DNA from: Acidobacteriota bacterium | Lineage (GTDB): Bacteria; Acidobacteriota; Blastocatellia; RBC074 | Direction: 5' to 3' | NCBI GenBank assembly: GCA_022072205.1 | Contig: JAJVID010000150.1 | Span: 1-38,096, forward strand | DNA length: 38,096 nt | The notes under the pieces: model-generated | What the model was told of the DNA's origin: nothing | The model's database searches: none | What the model saw: the letters and a program-made list of their open reading frames with translations, nothing else | Shown here: piece after piece, positions 1 through 7,285 of the stretch | Position numbering within the stretch: the stretch's first letter is position 1 | How the letters are laid out: each line of letters opens with the position of its first letter | Translations under genes and position numbers: made by a program

Positions 1-527
1 ACGCGATCACTTATCCGATCATTCGAGCCTTCGCCAAAAAATATCCGCGCCTGAGCATTCTGCATTTCGACGCGCACCCGGACATCTACGACGAATTCCA
101 GGACAATCGTTTTTCGCACGCCTGCCCATTCGCGCGAATTATGGAAGCGGGTTTGGTTGAAAGACTCGTGCAAGTCGGCATCCGCACGATGACCGGGCAT
201 CAGCGCGAACAGATCGAACGCTTCGGCGTCGAGGTCGTCGAGATGAAAAACTGGCGCGACGATTGGACAATTGATTTCGACACGCCGGTCTACATCTCGT
301 TCGACGTTGACGGACTAGACCCTGCGTTCGCTCCCGGCGTTTCGCACCGCGAGCCGGGCGGACTGTCAACGCGGCAGGCGCTCAACGTCATTCACAGCAT
401 CAGTTCTCCCGTCGTCGGCGCCGACATAGTCGAATACAATCCGCGAATGGACGTGAACGGCGTGACCGCGATGGTCTGCGCAAAGCTGCTGAAAGAGATC
501 GCCGCGAAAATGTTGGAGGTCGAATGA
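1..527 (+). CDS. speB: Agmatinase / arginase-family ureohydrolase, 5' end missing
   Basis: This is the C-terminal 174 or so residues of a ureohydrolase. The frame is open from base 3 and no start lies inside the window. Family enzymes hydrolyse agmatine (or a related guanidino compound) to putrescine and urea at a binuclear manganese site in the cytosol. The two metal-binding signatures are visible: HFDAHPD near the left edge and SFDVDGLDP further on, followed by the usual APG loop and a late segment VVGADIVEYNP. Full-length enzymes are about 300 residues, so a little under half is missing upstream. The stop codon overlaps the next start in an ATGA at 524-527, suggesting co-transcription with the DinB-like gene. 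Agmatinase is the likeliest substrate class, but arginase or formimidoglutamase activity cannot be excluded from this fragment. Confidence 0.88.
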   Translation, partial: AITYPIIRAFAKKYPRLSILHFDAHPDIYDEFQDNRFSHACPFARIMEAGLVERLVQVGIRTMTGHQREQIERFGVEVVEMKNWRDDWTIDFDTPVYISFDVDGLDPAFAPGVSHREPGGLSTRQALNVIHSISSPVVGADIVEYNPRMDVNGVTAMVCAKLLKEIAAKMLEVE

Positions 528-1363
528 AACCTGTTGACCCAATCTTTGTCGCTGAGCTGTTCGGTGAGCTTCACGAGGAGTTGTTGGGATTGCTCCGAAG
601 TCTGCCCGACGAAGACTGGTATAAACCGACCGTCGCCGGAGCCTGGCAAGTCCGAGACATCGCCGCGCACCTGCTCGACAGCGACATCCGCCGGCTTTCA
701 TTTCAGCGCGACCGAGCGCCGATGGTTCCGCCTGAAACGCCGATTGAAAATTACCGCGATCTGGTCGGCTTTCTGAATCAGCTCAACGCCGAGTGGGTCA
801 AAGCGGCGAAACGCATCAGTCCGCCGCTGCTGATCGAATTTCTCGAAGTCACCGGCGCGCAAGTCACCGAGCTTTTCAAATCGCTCGATCCGTTCGGCCC
901 CGCGCTGTTCGGCGTCGCGTGGGCGGGCGAGGAAGGGTCGCAGAACTGGTTCGACATCGCGCGCGAGTACACCGAAAAATGGCATCACCAGCAGCAAATC
1001 CGCGACGCCACCTCAGCGCCCGCGATCACAAACCGCAAATGGCTCTTCCCCGTTTTGGATGCTTTTCTGCGAGGCTTGCCGCACACTTATCGAGAAACGA
1101 CGGCTGAAGAAGGCGCGCGAATCGTGCTCACCATCACCGGCGAAGCCGGCGGCGAATGGACTTTGTCGAGAGAAGGCGGCGCGTGGAAGCTTTATTCAGG
1201 CGGAAGCGAAACGCCGGCTTGCGCAATCAGAATGGATCAGGACACAGCGTGGCGGTTGTTGACCAAAGGATTGTCGCGCGACATAGCCGCCGCGCGAGTT
1301 GAAATCACTGGCGACAACCGTCTCGGCGAACCAATTCTGGGAATGCTATCGGTGATGGCTTAA
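524..1363 (+). CDS. Maleylpyruvate isomerase N-terminal / DinB-like domain protein
   Basis: This 279-residue cytosolic protein has two parts. Residues 1 to about 165 look like the DinB/MDMPI four-helix bundle, including the typical AWQVRDIAAHLLDSD segment (candidate metal ligand His49) and a second histidine cluster in EKWHHQQQ. Residues about 185-279 resemble the SCP2-like C-terminal domain that accompanies the bundle in mycothiol-dependent isomerases. Family members use a metal held by histidines for thiol-dependent isomerase or transferase chemistry, but the substrate here is unknown. The start overlaps the agmatinase stop by four bases, so translation is probably coupled. The stop codon TAA (1361-1363) overlaps the stop of the convergent aldolase gene within a TTAA tetranucleotide. 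The fold assignment is fairly safe; no specific reaction is claimed. Confidence 0.8.
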   Translation: MKPVDPIFVAELFGELHEELLGLLRSLPDEDWYKPTVAGAWQVRDIAAHLLDSDIRRLSFQRDRAPMVPPETPIENYRDLVGFLNQLNAEWVKAAKRISPPLLIEFLEVTGAQVTELFKSLDPFGPALFGVAWAGEEGSQNWFDIAREYTEKWHHQQQIRDATSAPAITNRKWLFPVLDAFLRGLPHTYRETTAEEGARIVLTITGEAGGEWTLSREGGAWKLYSGGSETPACAIRMDQDTAWRLLTKGLSRDIAAARVEITGDNRLGEPILGMLSVMA

Positions 1364-2094
1364 TCCATGCCGCGCCACCCCGGCTCATCACGATCGAGCA
1401 AACGCTTCAACGCCTCGAAATGCAGCAGGTACTGTTTGTCTTCCGCAATCTGCCGCCCGGTCATCGCCGCAATCGAATCTGGCACAATCTTCAACTTCCT
1501 ACCCGTGCTTTCGGCCAACACCTGAACCATGCACGCGCGTTCGAGGTAATAAAGTTCATCGAACGCCCGCGCGACGGAATCCCCGCAAACGATCACGCCG
1601 TGATTGGCCAGGAACAACACGTCGGCGTTTTCAATCTGCGCGCAGATGCGGTCGCCCTCTTCGGTGTCGAGCACAAGGCCATTGTAAAACTCGTCGTAAG
1701 CCACTCGCCCGTAAAATCGCAGCGCGTTCTGATTCGCCCATTCCAGCCGCCCTCCGTCGCTGATTGCCAGAGCCGTCGCGTAAGGCATGTGCGTGTGCAG
1801 CACGCACGCGGCGTTCGGCTTTCCTCGATGAATGCGCCCATGAATGAAGAACGCGGTGGCTTCGACCTTGTGTTTGCCTTCGATCACGTTGCCTTCAGAA
1901 TCGGTCAGCGCCAGATCGGCGGGCGCGATCTCAGACCAGTGCAGCCCTTGCGGATTAATCAAGAAGCGATCCTGCGCGCCTGGAACGGCAAGGCTGAAGT
2001 GGTTGCAGATGCCTTCATTAAGGCCGAGCCGAGCCGCCCAGCGCAGAGCGGCGGCCAGATCAATTCGCGCTTGTTTGATTGGATTGTGTGACAT
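1360..2094 (-). CDS. Class II aldolase/adducin family protein
   Basis: This 244-residue cytosolic protein belongs to the fuculose-1-phosphate aldolase / adducin head fold. Family aldolases cleave phosphorylated sugars using a zinc ion held by histidines. The expected pattern is present: a glycine-rich N-terminal stretch ending in NHFSLAVP, the pair HTHMPYA (two zinc-ligand histidines), and a third histidine in LANHGVIVCG. I chose the ATG at 2094 (protein beginning MSHNPIKQ) because family homology starts about there. An in-frame ATG at 2151 would add 19 unremarkable residues. Neither start has a clear Shine-Dalgarno sequence. It points towards the DinB-like gene and away from the PQQ-propeller gene. 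Members of this family are often annotated only to family level, and the true substrate could be any small hydroxy-carbonyl compound. Confidence 0.86.
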   Translation of the reverse strand: MSHNPIKQARIDLAAALRWAARLGLNEGICNHFSLAVPGAQDRFLINPQGLHWSEIAPADLALTDSEGNVIEGKHKVEATAFFIHGRIHRGKPNAACVLHTHMPYATALAISDGGRLEWANQNALRFYGRVAYDEFYNGLVLDTEEGDRICAQIENADVLFLANHGVIVCGDSVARAFDELYYLERACMVQVLAESTGRKLKIVPDSIAAMTGRQIAEDKQYLLHFEALKRLLDRDEPGWRGMD

Positions 2095-2254
2095 AGCGCC
2101 GAAGAGTTTGCCAGCCTCAGCAAGGTTAGGTAAAGTCCGCGCGCCATTCATTTCGCGTGGCCGGATTTTTGTCCGCGCTCCTTGCCTGCCGGTTCGCGGC
2201 GCCGCACAATGCCGGGGCGTCCGTCCAACTCCACTTCAATCACGGAGAAAAATT

Positions 2255-3724
2255 ATGTCAACGCGTTTCATCACCGCGCTCGTGCTTACGCTGTTTTGCG
2301 GCATTCAAGCAATCGCAACCGACAACGAATGGTCGCGCTTTCGTGGCCCCAACGGCACAGGCGTTTCCAACGCGACGAATCTGCCAGTCGAATTCGGGCC
2401 GGAAAAGGACGTCGTGTGGAAAACCGCTTTACCGCCGGGCCATTCGTCGCCGGTGCTCGCTCGCACGCGCATTTACATCACCGCGCACACACCGATTGAC
2501 GCGAAGAACAAGAGCAGCTACCAACTCTTCGTCATCGCGCTCGACCGCAAGTCGGGCAAGGAGCTTTGGCGGCGCGAGATTCCGCGCGTTCACAAAGGTC
2601 GCCTGGAGAACCTCAACGGCCCGGCTTCGGCCAGCCCGGTGACCGATGGCGAAAACGTCTACGCGTTCTTTCAGGATTTCGGCTTGATCGCGTTCGACGC
2701 AAACGGCAGGGAGAAATGGCGAATGCCGCTCGGGCCGTTCAACATGTTTTACGGCTACGGCGCGTCGCCGATTCTGGTTGACGACAAAGTCATCGTGCCT
2801 GTTGATCAAGACCTCGGCGCTTATCTGCTCGCAGTGGACAAGAACACCGGCAAGACGAAATGGAAGATTGATCGTCCCGAAGTCATTTCGGGCTATTCGA
2901 CGCCGACGATCTATCAACCCAAATCCGGCGCGAAGCAGTTGATCATTCCCGAAGCGTTTCAGCTTTCGGCCTATTCGGTCGCCGACGGCAAGCGCGTCTG
3001 GTGGGTGCGCGGGCTGGCCTGCGAGATGAAATCAGTCATCAGCTACGACAACGAATACGCGTACATCAACGGTTGGGGCTTTCCGCTCAATCAGCCGGGC
3101 AAACAGATTCCGACCATCCCGTTTGAAGAAGGATTGAAACGCTACGACAAGAACAAAGACGGCTTCGTCGCTAAAGATGAAATCAGCGGCGCGGAGCCGA
3201 TTGATCGCGTGCTCTCGCCGAACTATGGCTTCGACGCTTTCGATTTGAATCGCGACCAGAAGCTCGACGCGAAAGACTGGGATGTTTTTCGCGCGATGAT
3301 GGCTTCTGAAAACGGACTGTTGGCGATCAAGCTCGGCGGCGCGGGCGATATGACCGAGAAGGCGATCCGCTGGAAATATCAACGCCCCGTGCCGCAGGTG
3401 CCTTCGACGCTGCTTTATCAAGGCTCGCTGTTTATGGTCAACGATAGCGGCATCCTGATTTCGTTCGACCCGGCGACAGGCGCCGTGATCAAGCAGGGGC
3501 GGTTGAAGGGCGCGATTGACAAATACTTTGCTTCGCCGATCGGAGCCGATGGCAAGGTCTATTTGATCAGCCAGGACGGAACGATGTCGGTCGTGAAAGC
3601 GGCGGGCGAATGGGACGTGCTGGCGGTCAACGCGCTCGGTGACGAGGTGTTCGCCACGCCAGCGATTGCCGATGGGAAGATTTACGTGCGGACGCGTGGG
3701 ATGCTTTATTGCTTCGGGAAGTAG
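2255..3724 (+). CDS. Secreted PQQ-like beta-propeller protein with EF-hand insert
   Basis: This 489-residue protein has an N-terminal signal peptide (about residues 1-20, hydrophobic core ITALVLTLFCGIQA). The rest is built from repeated beta-propeller blades of the PQQ/BamB-like kind, with recurring motifs such as DRKSGKELW, DKNTGKTKW and GAVIKQGRL. Two EF-hand loops sit mid-protein: residues 298-309 (DKNKDGFVAKDE, a canonical calcium loop) and 330-341 (DLNRDQKLDAKD, ending in Asp rather than Glu). The ATG at 2255 is preceded by a GGAG motif about seven bases away. The open frame extends upstream to 1844, but that part has no coding character and no signal peptide would follow from it. The protein is probably periplasmic or surface-exposed. 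It lacks evident dehydrogenase active-site features, so a binding or scaffold role is as likely as catalysis. No neighbour suggests a substrate. Confidence 0.85.
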   Translation: MSTRFITALVLTLFCGIQAIATDNEWSRFRGPNGTGVSNATNLPVEFGPEKDVVWKTALPPGHSSPVLARTRIYITAHTPIDAKNKSSYQLFVIALDRKSGKELWRREIPRVHKGRLENLNGPASASPVTDGENVYAFFQDFGLIAFDANGREKWRMPLGPFNMFYGYGASPILVDDKVIVPVDQDLGAYLLAVDKNTGKTKWKIDRPEVISGYSTPTIYQPKSGAKQLIIPEAFQLSAYSVADGKRVWWVRGLACEMKSVISYDNEYAYINGWGFPLNQPGKQIPTIPFEEGLKRYDKNKDGFVAKDEISGAEPIDRVLSPNYGFDAFDLNRDQKLDAKDWDVFRAMMASENGLLAIKLGGAGDMTEKAIRWKYQRPVPQVPSTLLYQGSLFMVNDSGILISFDPATGAVIKQGRLKGAIDKYFASPIGADGKVYLISQDGTMSVVKAAGEWDVLAVNALGDEVFATPAIADGKIYVRTRGMLYCFGK

Positions 3725-3776
3725 AGCTTCGTTGCGCAAAACTCGCTGTGATAGAATTCGGCTCGGAGGTATGGGT

Positions 3777-3971
3777 ATGGACAAGATTCTCGAATTTGAA
3801 CTGACCAGCGATGATCCGGCTGAAATCAATAAGTTGCTCGATCAGTACATAGAGGCGTTGGATCGGATTCACAGAGAGATGGTCAAAGATCGAGAAGAGA
3901 TTGATCAGATCAACGCCGAAAACACGGCCATTCTGGCTAAGTTGCGAAACTTGATGCGCGAGGCCGTGTGA
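3777..3971 (+). CDS. Small coiled-coil protein (64 residues)
   Basis: This is a short, highly charged protein beginning MDKILEFEL, of which residues 15-60 are strongly helical with heptad-like spacing of Ile/Leu, suggesting a coiled coil. I do not recognise a named family. The ATG at 3777 sits seven bases after GGAGG (3765-3769). An in-frame ATG at 3771 would be only one base from that site, so 3777 is preferred. The stop overlaps the start of the next small coiled-coil gene (TGATG at 3969-3973), so the two are almost certainly translated together and may form a hetero-oligomer. The pair stands alone between a propeller gene and a membrane protein. Its function is unknown. Confidence 0.6.
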   Translation: MDKILEFELTSDDPAEINKLLDQYIEALDRIHREMVKDREEIDQINAENTAILAKLRNLMREAV

Positions 3972-4252
3972 TGTGGGAAAAAGTCTTCGAGATATTCAAG
4001 AGGTTCTTCACGATCAGCGATGAATTGAAGAGGCTGCAAGCCGACTCGAAGTTGCACGGCGAGCAAATCCGTGAACTCATTGACAACCAGACTCGCCTCT
4101 ACTACGAATTTCAGCTTCAGAAGGAACGTAACACGTACGAGCGCGAAAAAGAAACGCTACGGATTGAAAATCAGCAATTGCGTGAGCGGCTGGAGCGACT
4201 GGAGAGATTGCTACCCTCAGCCACAGCAGACAAGAAACCGGACGAAAAATAG
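3971..4252 (+). CDS. Small coiled-coil protein (93 residues), partner of the preceding gene
   Basis: This protein begins MWEKVFEIFKRFFTI and continues as one long amphipathic helix (about residues 15-82) rich in Glu, Arg, Leu and Gln, ending in a polar tail. The layout MWE..FEI.K.....L followed by a coiled coil and ERLERLLP is one I associate with many short hypothetical proteins in Acidobacteria, Chloroflexi and cyanobacteria, whose role is not established. A GTG three bases upstream (3968) is an alternative start. The ATG at 3971 forms a TGATG overlap with the upstream stop. There are no catalytic motifs and no membrane helix. The tight pairing with the 64-residue coiled-coil gene is the main functional clue, and a structural or regulatory complex is a guess. 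Confidence 0.6.
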   Translation: MWEKVFEIFKRFFTISDELKRLQADSKLHGEQIRELIDNQTRLYYEFQLQKERNTYEREKETLRIENQQLRERLERLERLLPSATADKKPDEK

Positions 4253-4324
4253 TTGAGCCGGAAGACGGCTAATCTCAACAACAACTGACAACTTCGACTG
4301 ACATCTCAGGGAAACACCAAACTT

Positions 4325-4807
4325 ATGACAAAAAAGGAGACTAAACGTTCTATGCTTTGGGTCATGTTCGCTATCGGCGCGGCTCTTTCGTGGGGAGTTT
4401 ACGGCGCAATGCTGCATCAGGGGCAGGTCAAGCTCGGCAGTCCGCTGCGGGCGCTGCTCTGCGTCGGTGTCGCGTACTTTCTGATCGGCGTCATCGTTCC
4501 GGTCCTGATGCTGGCTTCGCAGGGACAATTGGGCGCGCAGGGGTGGAACACTTTCGGCGCGACGACGGCGACGGCTGCCGGCGCATTAGGCGCCATTGGA
4601 GCCGTGTGCATCATCCTGGCTTTCAAGAACCAGGGGGCGCCGGCTTACGTAATGCCATTGGTGTTCGGCGGCGCGCCGGTGATCAACGTGCTGGTCACGA
4701 TGCTGCTGCATCCGCCAAAAAACTCCATCAATCCGCTGCTGTACGTCGGGTTCCTGCTGGTGGTGTTGGGCGCGAGCATGGTGCTCTATTTCAAACCGCA
4801 ATCGTGA
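4325..4807 (+). CDS. Small integral membrane protein, DMT/EamA-like half
   Basis: This 160-residue protein consists almost entirely of membrane segments: about residues 10-30, 42-65, 80-102, 108-128 and 138-157. Features such as SWGVYGAML in helix 1, GAIGAVCIILAF in the middle and PLVFGGAPVINVLVTM followed by LVVLGASMVLYF resemble one half of a drug/metabolite (EamA-type) transporter. Full transporters have ten helices, so this would be a half-size form that works as a dimer or has another role. The annotated ATG at 4325 has a weak upstream site. An in-frame ATG at 4352 follows AAGGAG (4334-4339) at 12 bases and is a real alternative. The AraC regulator starts 37 bases downstream in the same direction, so the regulator may control or be co-transcribed with this gene. 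The substrate is unknown. Confidence 0.68.
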   Translation: MTKKETKRSMLWVMFAIGAALSWGVYGAMLHQGQVKLGSPLRALLCVGVAYFLIGVIVPVLMLASQGQLGAQGWNTFGATTATAAGALGAIGAVCIILAFKNQGAPAYVMPLVFGGAPVINVLVTMLLHPPKNSINPLLYVGFLLVVLGASMVLYFKPQS

Positions 4808-4844
4808 TTCGATTCAAAGACCGATCAAACAGAAGGAGGGAGAC

Positions 4845-5738
4845 ATGGCCACGCCAAAAAGAATGATCGAATCGAGTTTCGTACCGGAATGGCCTCCGCA
4901 CGTTTTCGAGAAGATGTTGTCCTGGCCCGGAGTGAAAGCCGGGCACGTGCGTCTTTTTCCCGGCGAAGCGACCAACAAACAACTCGACAAACATCATATC
5001 TTCATCCCGCTCGCCGGATCATTCGAGGCTTCGACGGTGACGGTTGGCGGGAACATCGCTCACGCCAGACGAACCGTCGGTCAGGCGATCATTGTGCCTG
5101 CGGGCCAGCAATATTCCGCGAATTGGAGAGAAGAGCTGGAAGACGTCGCAATCCACCTCGATCACGATTTCGTCGCGCGTTCGGCGAGCGAACTGCTTCA
5201 AACCGACCGCGTTGAAATGATGGCCTCCTGCGAAATCGGCGATCCTCTGGTTCATCAGATCGGTCTGGCGCTGGCCTCCGAAATTGACGCGGGCGCGCCT
5301 TCCGGATCAATTTACGCTGAGTCGCTGGTGAACACGATGGTGGCGCATCTGCTCAGACATTACTCGTCCGCCGGCGAAAGATTCCAGCTTAACCTTGCCA
5401 ATCTCGGTGGGTTGCCGAAACACAAATTACGCCGCGTAACTGAATTCATTGAAGAAAACCTGGAACGCGATCTGACGCTGACCGAAATCGCCGAAATCGC
5501 GGAGTTGAGTCCGTTCCATTTCGCGCGGTCTTTCAAACAGGCCACCGGCTCGACGCCAATTCAATTCCTGACTCAGCGCAGGATTGATCTGGCCAAACGG
5601 CTGCTGGCCGAAAGCGATCTGCCGATTGTCGAAATCGGACTGCGCGCCGGTTTCAAAAACCAAAGCCATTTCACGACGCTCTTCCGCAAAGTCACGGCGA
5701 TGACACCCAAAGCCTACCGCAACGAGCATCTGCGCTGA
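4845..5738 (+). CDS. AraC-family transcriptional regulator
   Basis: This 297-residue DNA-binding protein has an N-terminal cupin-like sensing domain (roughly residues 30-130) and a C-terminal AraC/XylS domain (roughly 198-297). The C-terminal part shows both helix-turn-helix units: LTLTEIAEIAELSPFHFARS for the first, and IVEIGLRAGFKNQSHFTTLF for the second, ending with the typical FRKVTAMTPKAYR. It probably acts as a cytosolic effector-responsive activator. The start at 4845 is preceded by a strong GGAGGG. Its immediate upstream neighbour is the small membrane protein, in the same direction, and a strong terminator at 5801-5842 closes the unit. The effector and targets cannot be read from sequence. 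Confidence 0.9.
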   Translation: MATPKRMIESSFVPEWPPHVFEKMLSWPGVKAGHVRLFPGEATNKQLDKHHIFIPLAGSFEASTVTVGGNIAHARRTVGQAIIVPAGQQYSANWREELEDVAIHLDHDFVARSASELLQTDRVEMMASCEIGDPLVHQIGLALASEIDAGAPSGSIYAESLVNTMVAHLLRHYSSAGERFQLNLANLGGLPKHKLRRVTEFIEENLERDLTLTEIAEIAELSPFHFARSFKQATGSTPIQFLTQRRIDLAKRLLAESDLPIVEIGLRAGFKNQSHFTTLFRKVTAMTPKAYRNEHLR

Positions 5739-5800
5739 AAAGCGCGGCGGTAGCCCGACCGTGAGAGAGGGCGCGGCTGCCATTTCACAGCAATCACAGA

Positions 5801-5842
5801 AAAAAAGCGGCAATCAACCGAAAGATTGATTGCCGCTTTTTT
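5801..5842. terminator. Strong rho-independent terminator after the AraC gene
   Basis: A perfect 17-base stem (5801-5817 with 5826-5842, loop of eight bases at 5818-5825) begins with six A and ends with six T. It can therefore terminate transcripts arriving from either side. It lies 62 bases downstream of the AraC stop codon and before the TPR gene. Confidence 0.9.
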
Positions 5843-5946
5843 CTTACACTCCCGCCCGAATCAAGCTCACTCAAGGTGAGGGGCCTGATGAACACGAAAC
5901 AACCTGATCAACCAGACTCGCCGATCAAGAGCGAGAAGGAGGGAGC

Positions 5947-6672
5947 ATGCGAAATCGAATCTTCATCACATTGTTGTTCTTTGCGCTGATGACATTCAGC
6001 CTGAACGCCAAAGCCCAGATCAACGACGCCAACGAGGCGATAGAGCGCGGCAACGAACTTTTCCATCGCGGGCAGCGCGAACTGGCGATCTTTGAATATC
6101 AGGCCGCGCTGCAATGGCCTGGCAATCATCAGGCCCGCGCGCATTTCAACATCGGCGTTTGCAACTACAAACTCGGACGCCGCCGCGAAGCCATAAACGA
6201 ATATCGCGCGGCGATCAAACTGCGCGAAGGCCAATATCCATCGGCCTCTTACGCGCTGGGCGTCGCGCTTCAGGATTTGCGGCGATATCGTGAAGCCCGC
6301 GAAGCCTTCGCTCAGGCGGTGAAGAGTTCAGGCGGCAAGCACGCCGAAGCCTTGTTCGAGTTGGCGCTGGAATCGCAGCGCGCGGGAGACGACCGCGCGG
6401 CCTTCGATCATTACCAGCAATCCATCAAACAATCCAAAGACGGCATTCCAGCCTGTCACAACAACCTCGGAGTGATGCTGGCAAAGTCGGGAATGATGGA
6501 AGAGGCGACGCGCGAGTTCGAGATTGCGGTCAAACAATCGCGCGGCAAATTCGCCGAAGCGAGCCAGAACCTCGCGCGCTGCCGGCAAATGATCAACGCG
6601 TCATCGCCGGGAATGATCGCCGATTTGAAGATGATCGAAGGCGCGCCGGGAGTGGCGATGAAGGCCGAATGA
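5947..6672 (+). CDS. Secreted tetratricopeptide-repeat protein
   Basis: This 241-residue protein has a clear signal peptide (hydrophobic FITLLFFALMTFSL, probable cleavage after AKA near residue 23). The remainder is five to six consecutive 34-35 residue tetratricopeptide repeats, with the pattern A..N.G...Y..G....A...Y..A and boundaries near residues 30, 64, 100, 136, 171 and 206. Such solenoids mediate protein-protein contacts, and this one would act in the periplasm or at the cell surface. GGAGGG lies just before the ATG. The gene is isolated by the upstream terminator and followed by 70 bases before the DinB gene. There is no attached catalytic domain, and the partner is unknown. Confidence 0.85.
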   Translation: MRNRIFITLLFFALMTFSLNAKAQINDANEAIERGNELFHRGQRELAIFEYQAALQWPGNHQARAHFNIGVCNYKLGRRREAINEYRAAIKLREGQYPSASYALGVALQDLRRYREAREAFAQAVKSSGGKHAEALFELALESQRAGDDRAAFDHYQQSIKQSKDGIPACHNNLGVMLAKSGMMEEATREFEIAVKQSRGKFAEASQNLARCRQMINASSPGMIADLKMIEGAPGVAMKAE

Positions 6673-6742
6673 TTCGGGCGCCGGGTTTGTGGCGTGATAA
6701 ACTACGCCGCATTCAATCCAATCCATTCGAGGAGCGTCAACA

Positions 6743-7285
6743 ATGATCTATCACACTATCGCCGACATTCTGGCCGCAGGCGCACAGGCGCAGGAGCGGT
6801 TCATCGCCGCCGTCTCAAACCTGACTGAAGCCCAGGCCAATTTTCGTCTCGATGAAAATCAATGGACGATTGCGGAGATTGTCGAACACGTCAGCGTCGT
6901 CAACGACGGCTTTCTGCGTATCACGCATAAACTGTTGAAAGAAGCCGAGGCCGCAGGTAAACCGCCCAAAGCCGATTTGAATCTCGGTCACACGATCCTT
7001 GATGAAGACGGCAATCAACCGCCGCCGTTTCAGGCTCCTGATCGCGTGCGCCCGCAAGGCGGCGTGGGGATCAAGGATTCGCTGGCGAAGATGCGCGCGA
7101 CGCTGCCGGGATTCGCTGAGATTCAATCGCGGCTCGAAGCGGTTGACCTGTCCGAACCGATGTTCCCGCATCCGGCAATAGGCCCGATCAACGCTTATCA
7201 GTGGATGGTTCTGCTGGGCGAGCACGAAGACCGTCATCGCGGTCAGATCGAGAGATTGAAAGCGGCCGCCGGGTTTCCAGGCTAA
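6743..7285 (+). CDS. DinB-family protein
   Basis: This 180-residue cytosolic four-helix-bundle protein is of the DinB/YfiT type. The probable metal triad is His49 (in WTIAEIVEHVS), His161 and His165 (in GEHEDRHRGQIERL), the standard arrangement for this superfamily. Characterised relatives are metal-dependent, thiol-using transferases or stress proteins, while most have no known substrate. The start is supported by GAGGAG about eight bases upstream. The stop TAA (7283-7285) overlaps the stop of the convergent radA gene. It is the second DinB-superfamily gene in the window but is not closely similar to the 524-1363 protein. Confidence 0.87.
   Translation: MIYHTIADILAAGAQAQERFIAAVSNLTEAQANFRLDENQWTIAEIVEHVSVVNDGFLRITHKLLKEAEAAGKPPKADLNLGHTILDEDGNQPPPFQAPDRVRPQGGVGIKDSLAKMRATLPGFAEIQSRLEAVDLSEPMFPHPAIGPINAYQWMVLLGEHEDRHRGQIERLKAAAGFPG

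Noticed and set aside
1844..2254. Upstream extension of the PQQ-propeller frame
   Set aside because: It runs antisense into the aldolase gene and would bury the signal peptide. The ATG at 2255 has a ribosome site.
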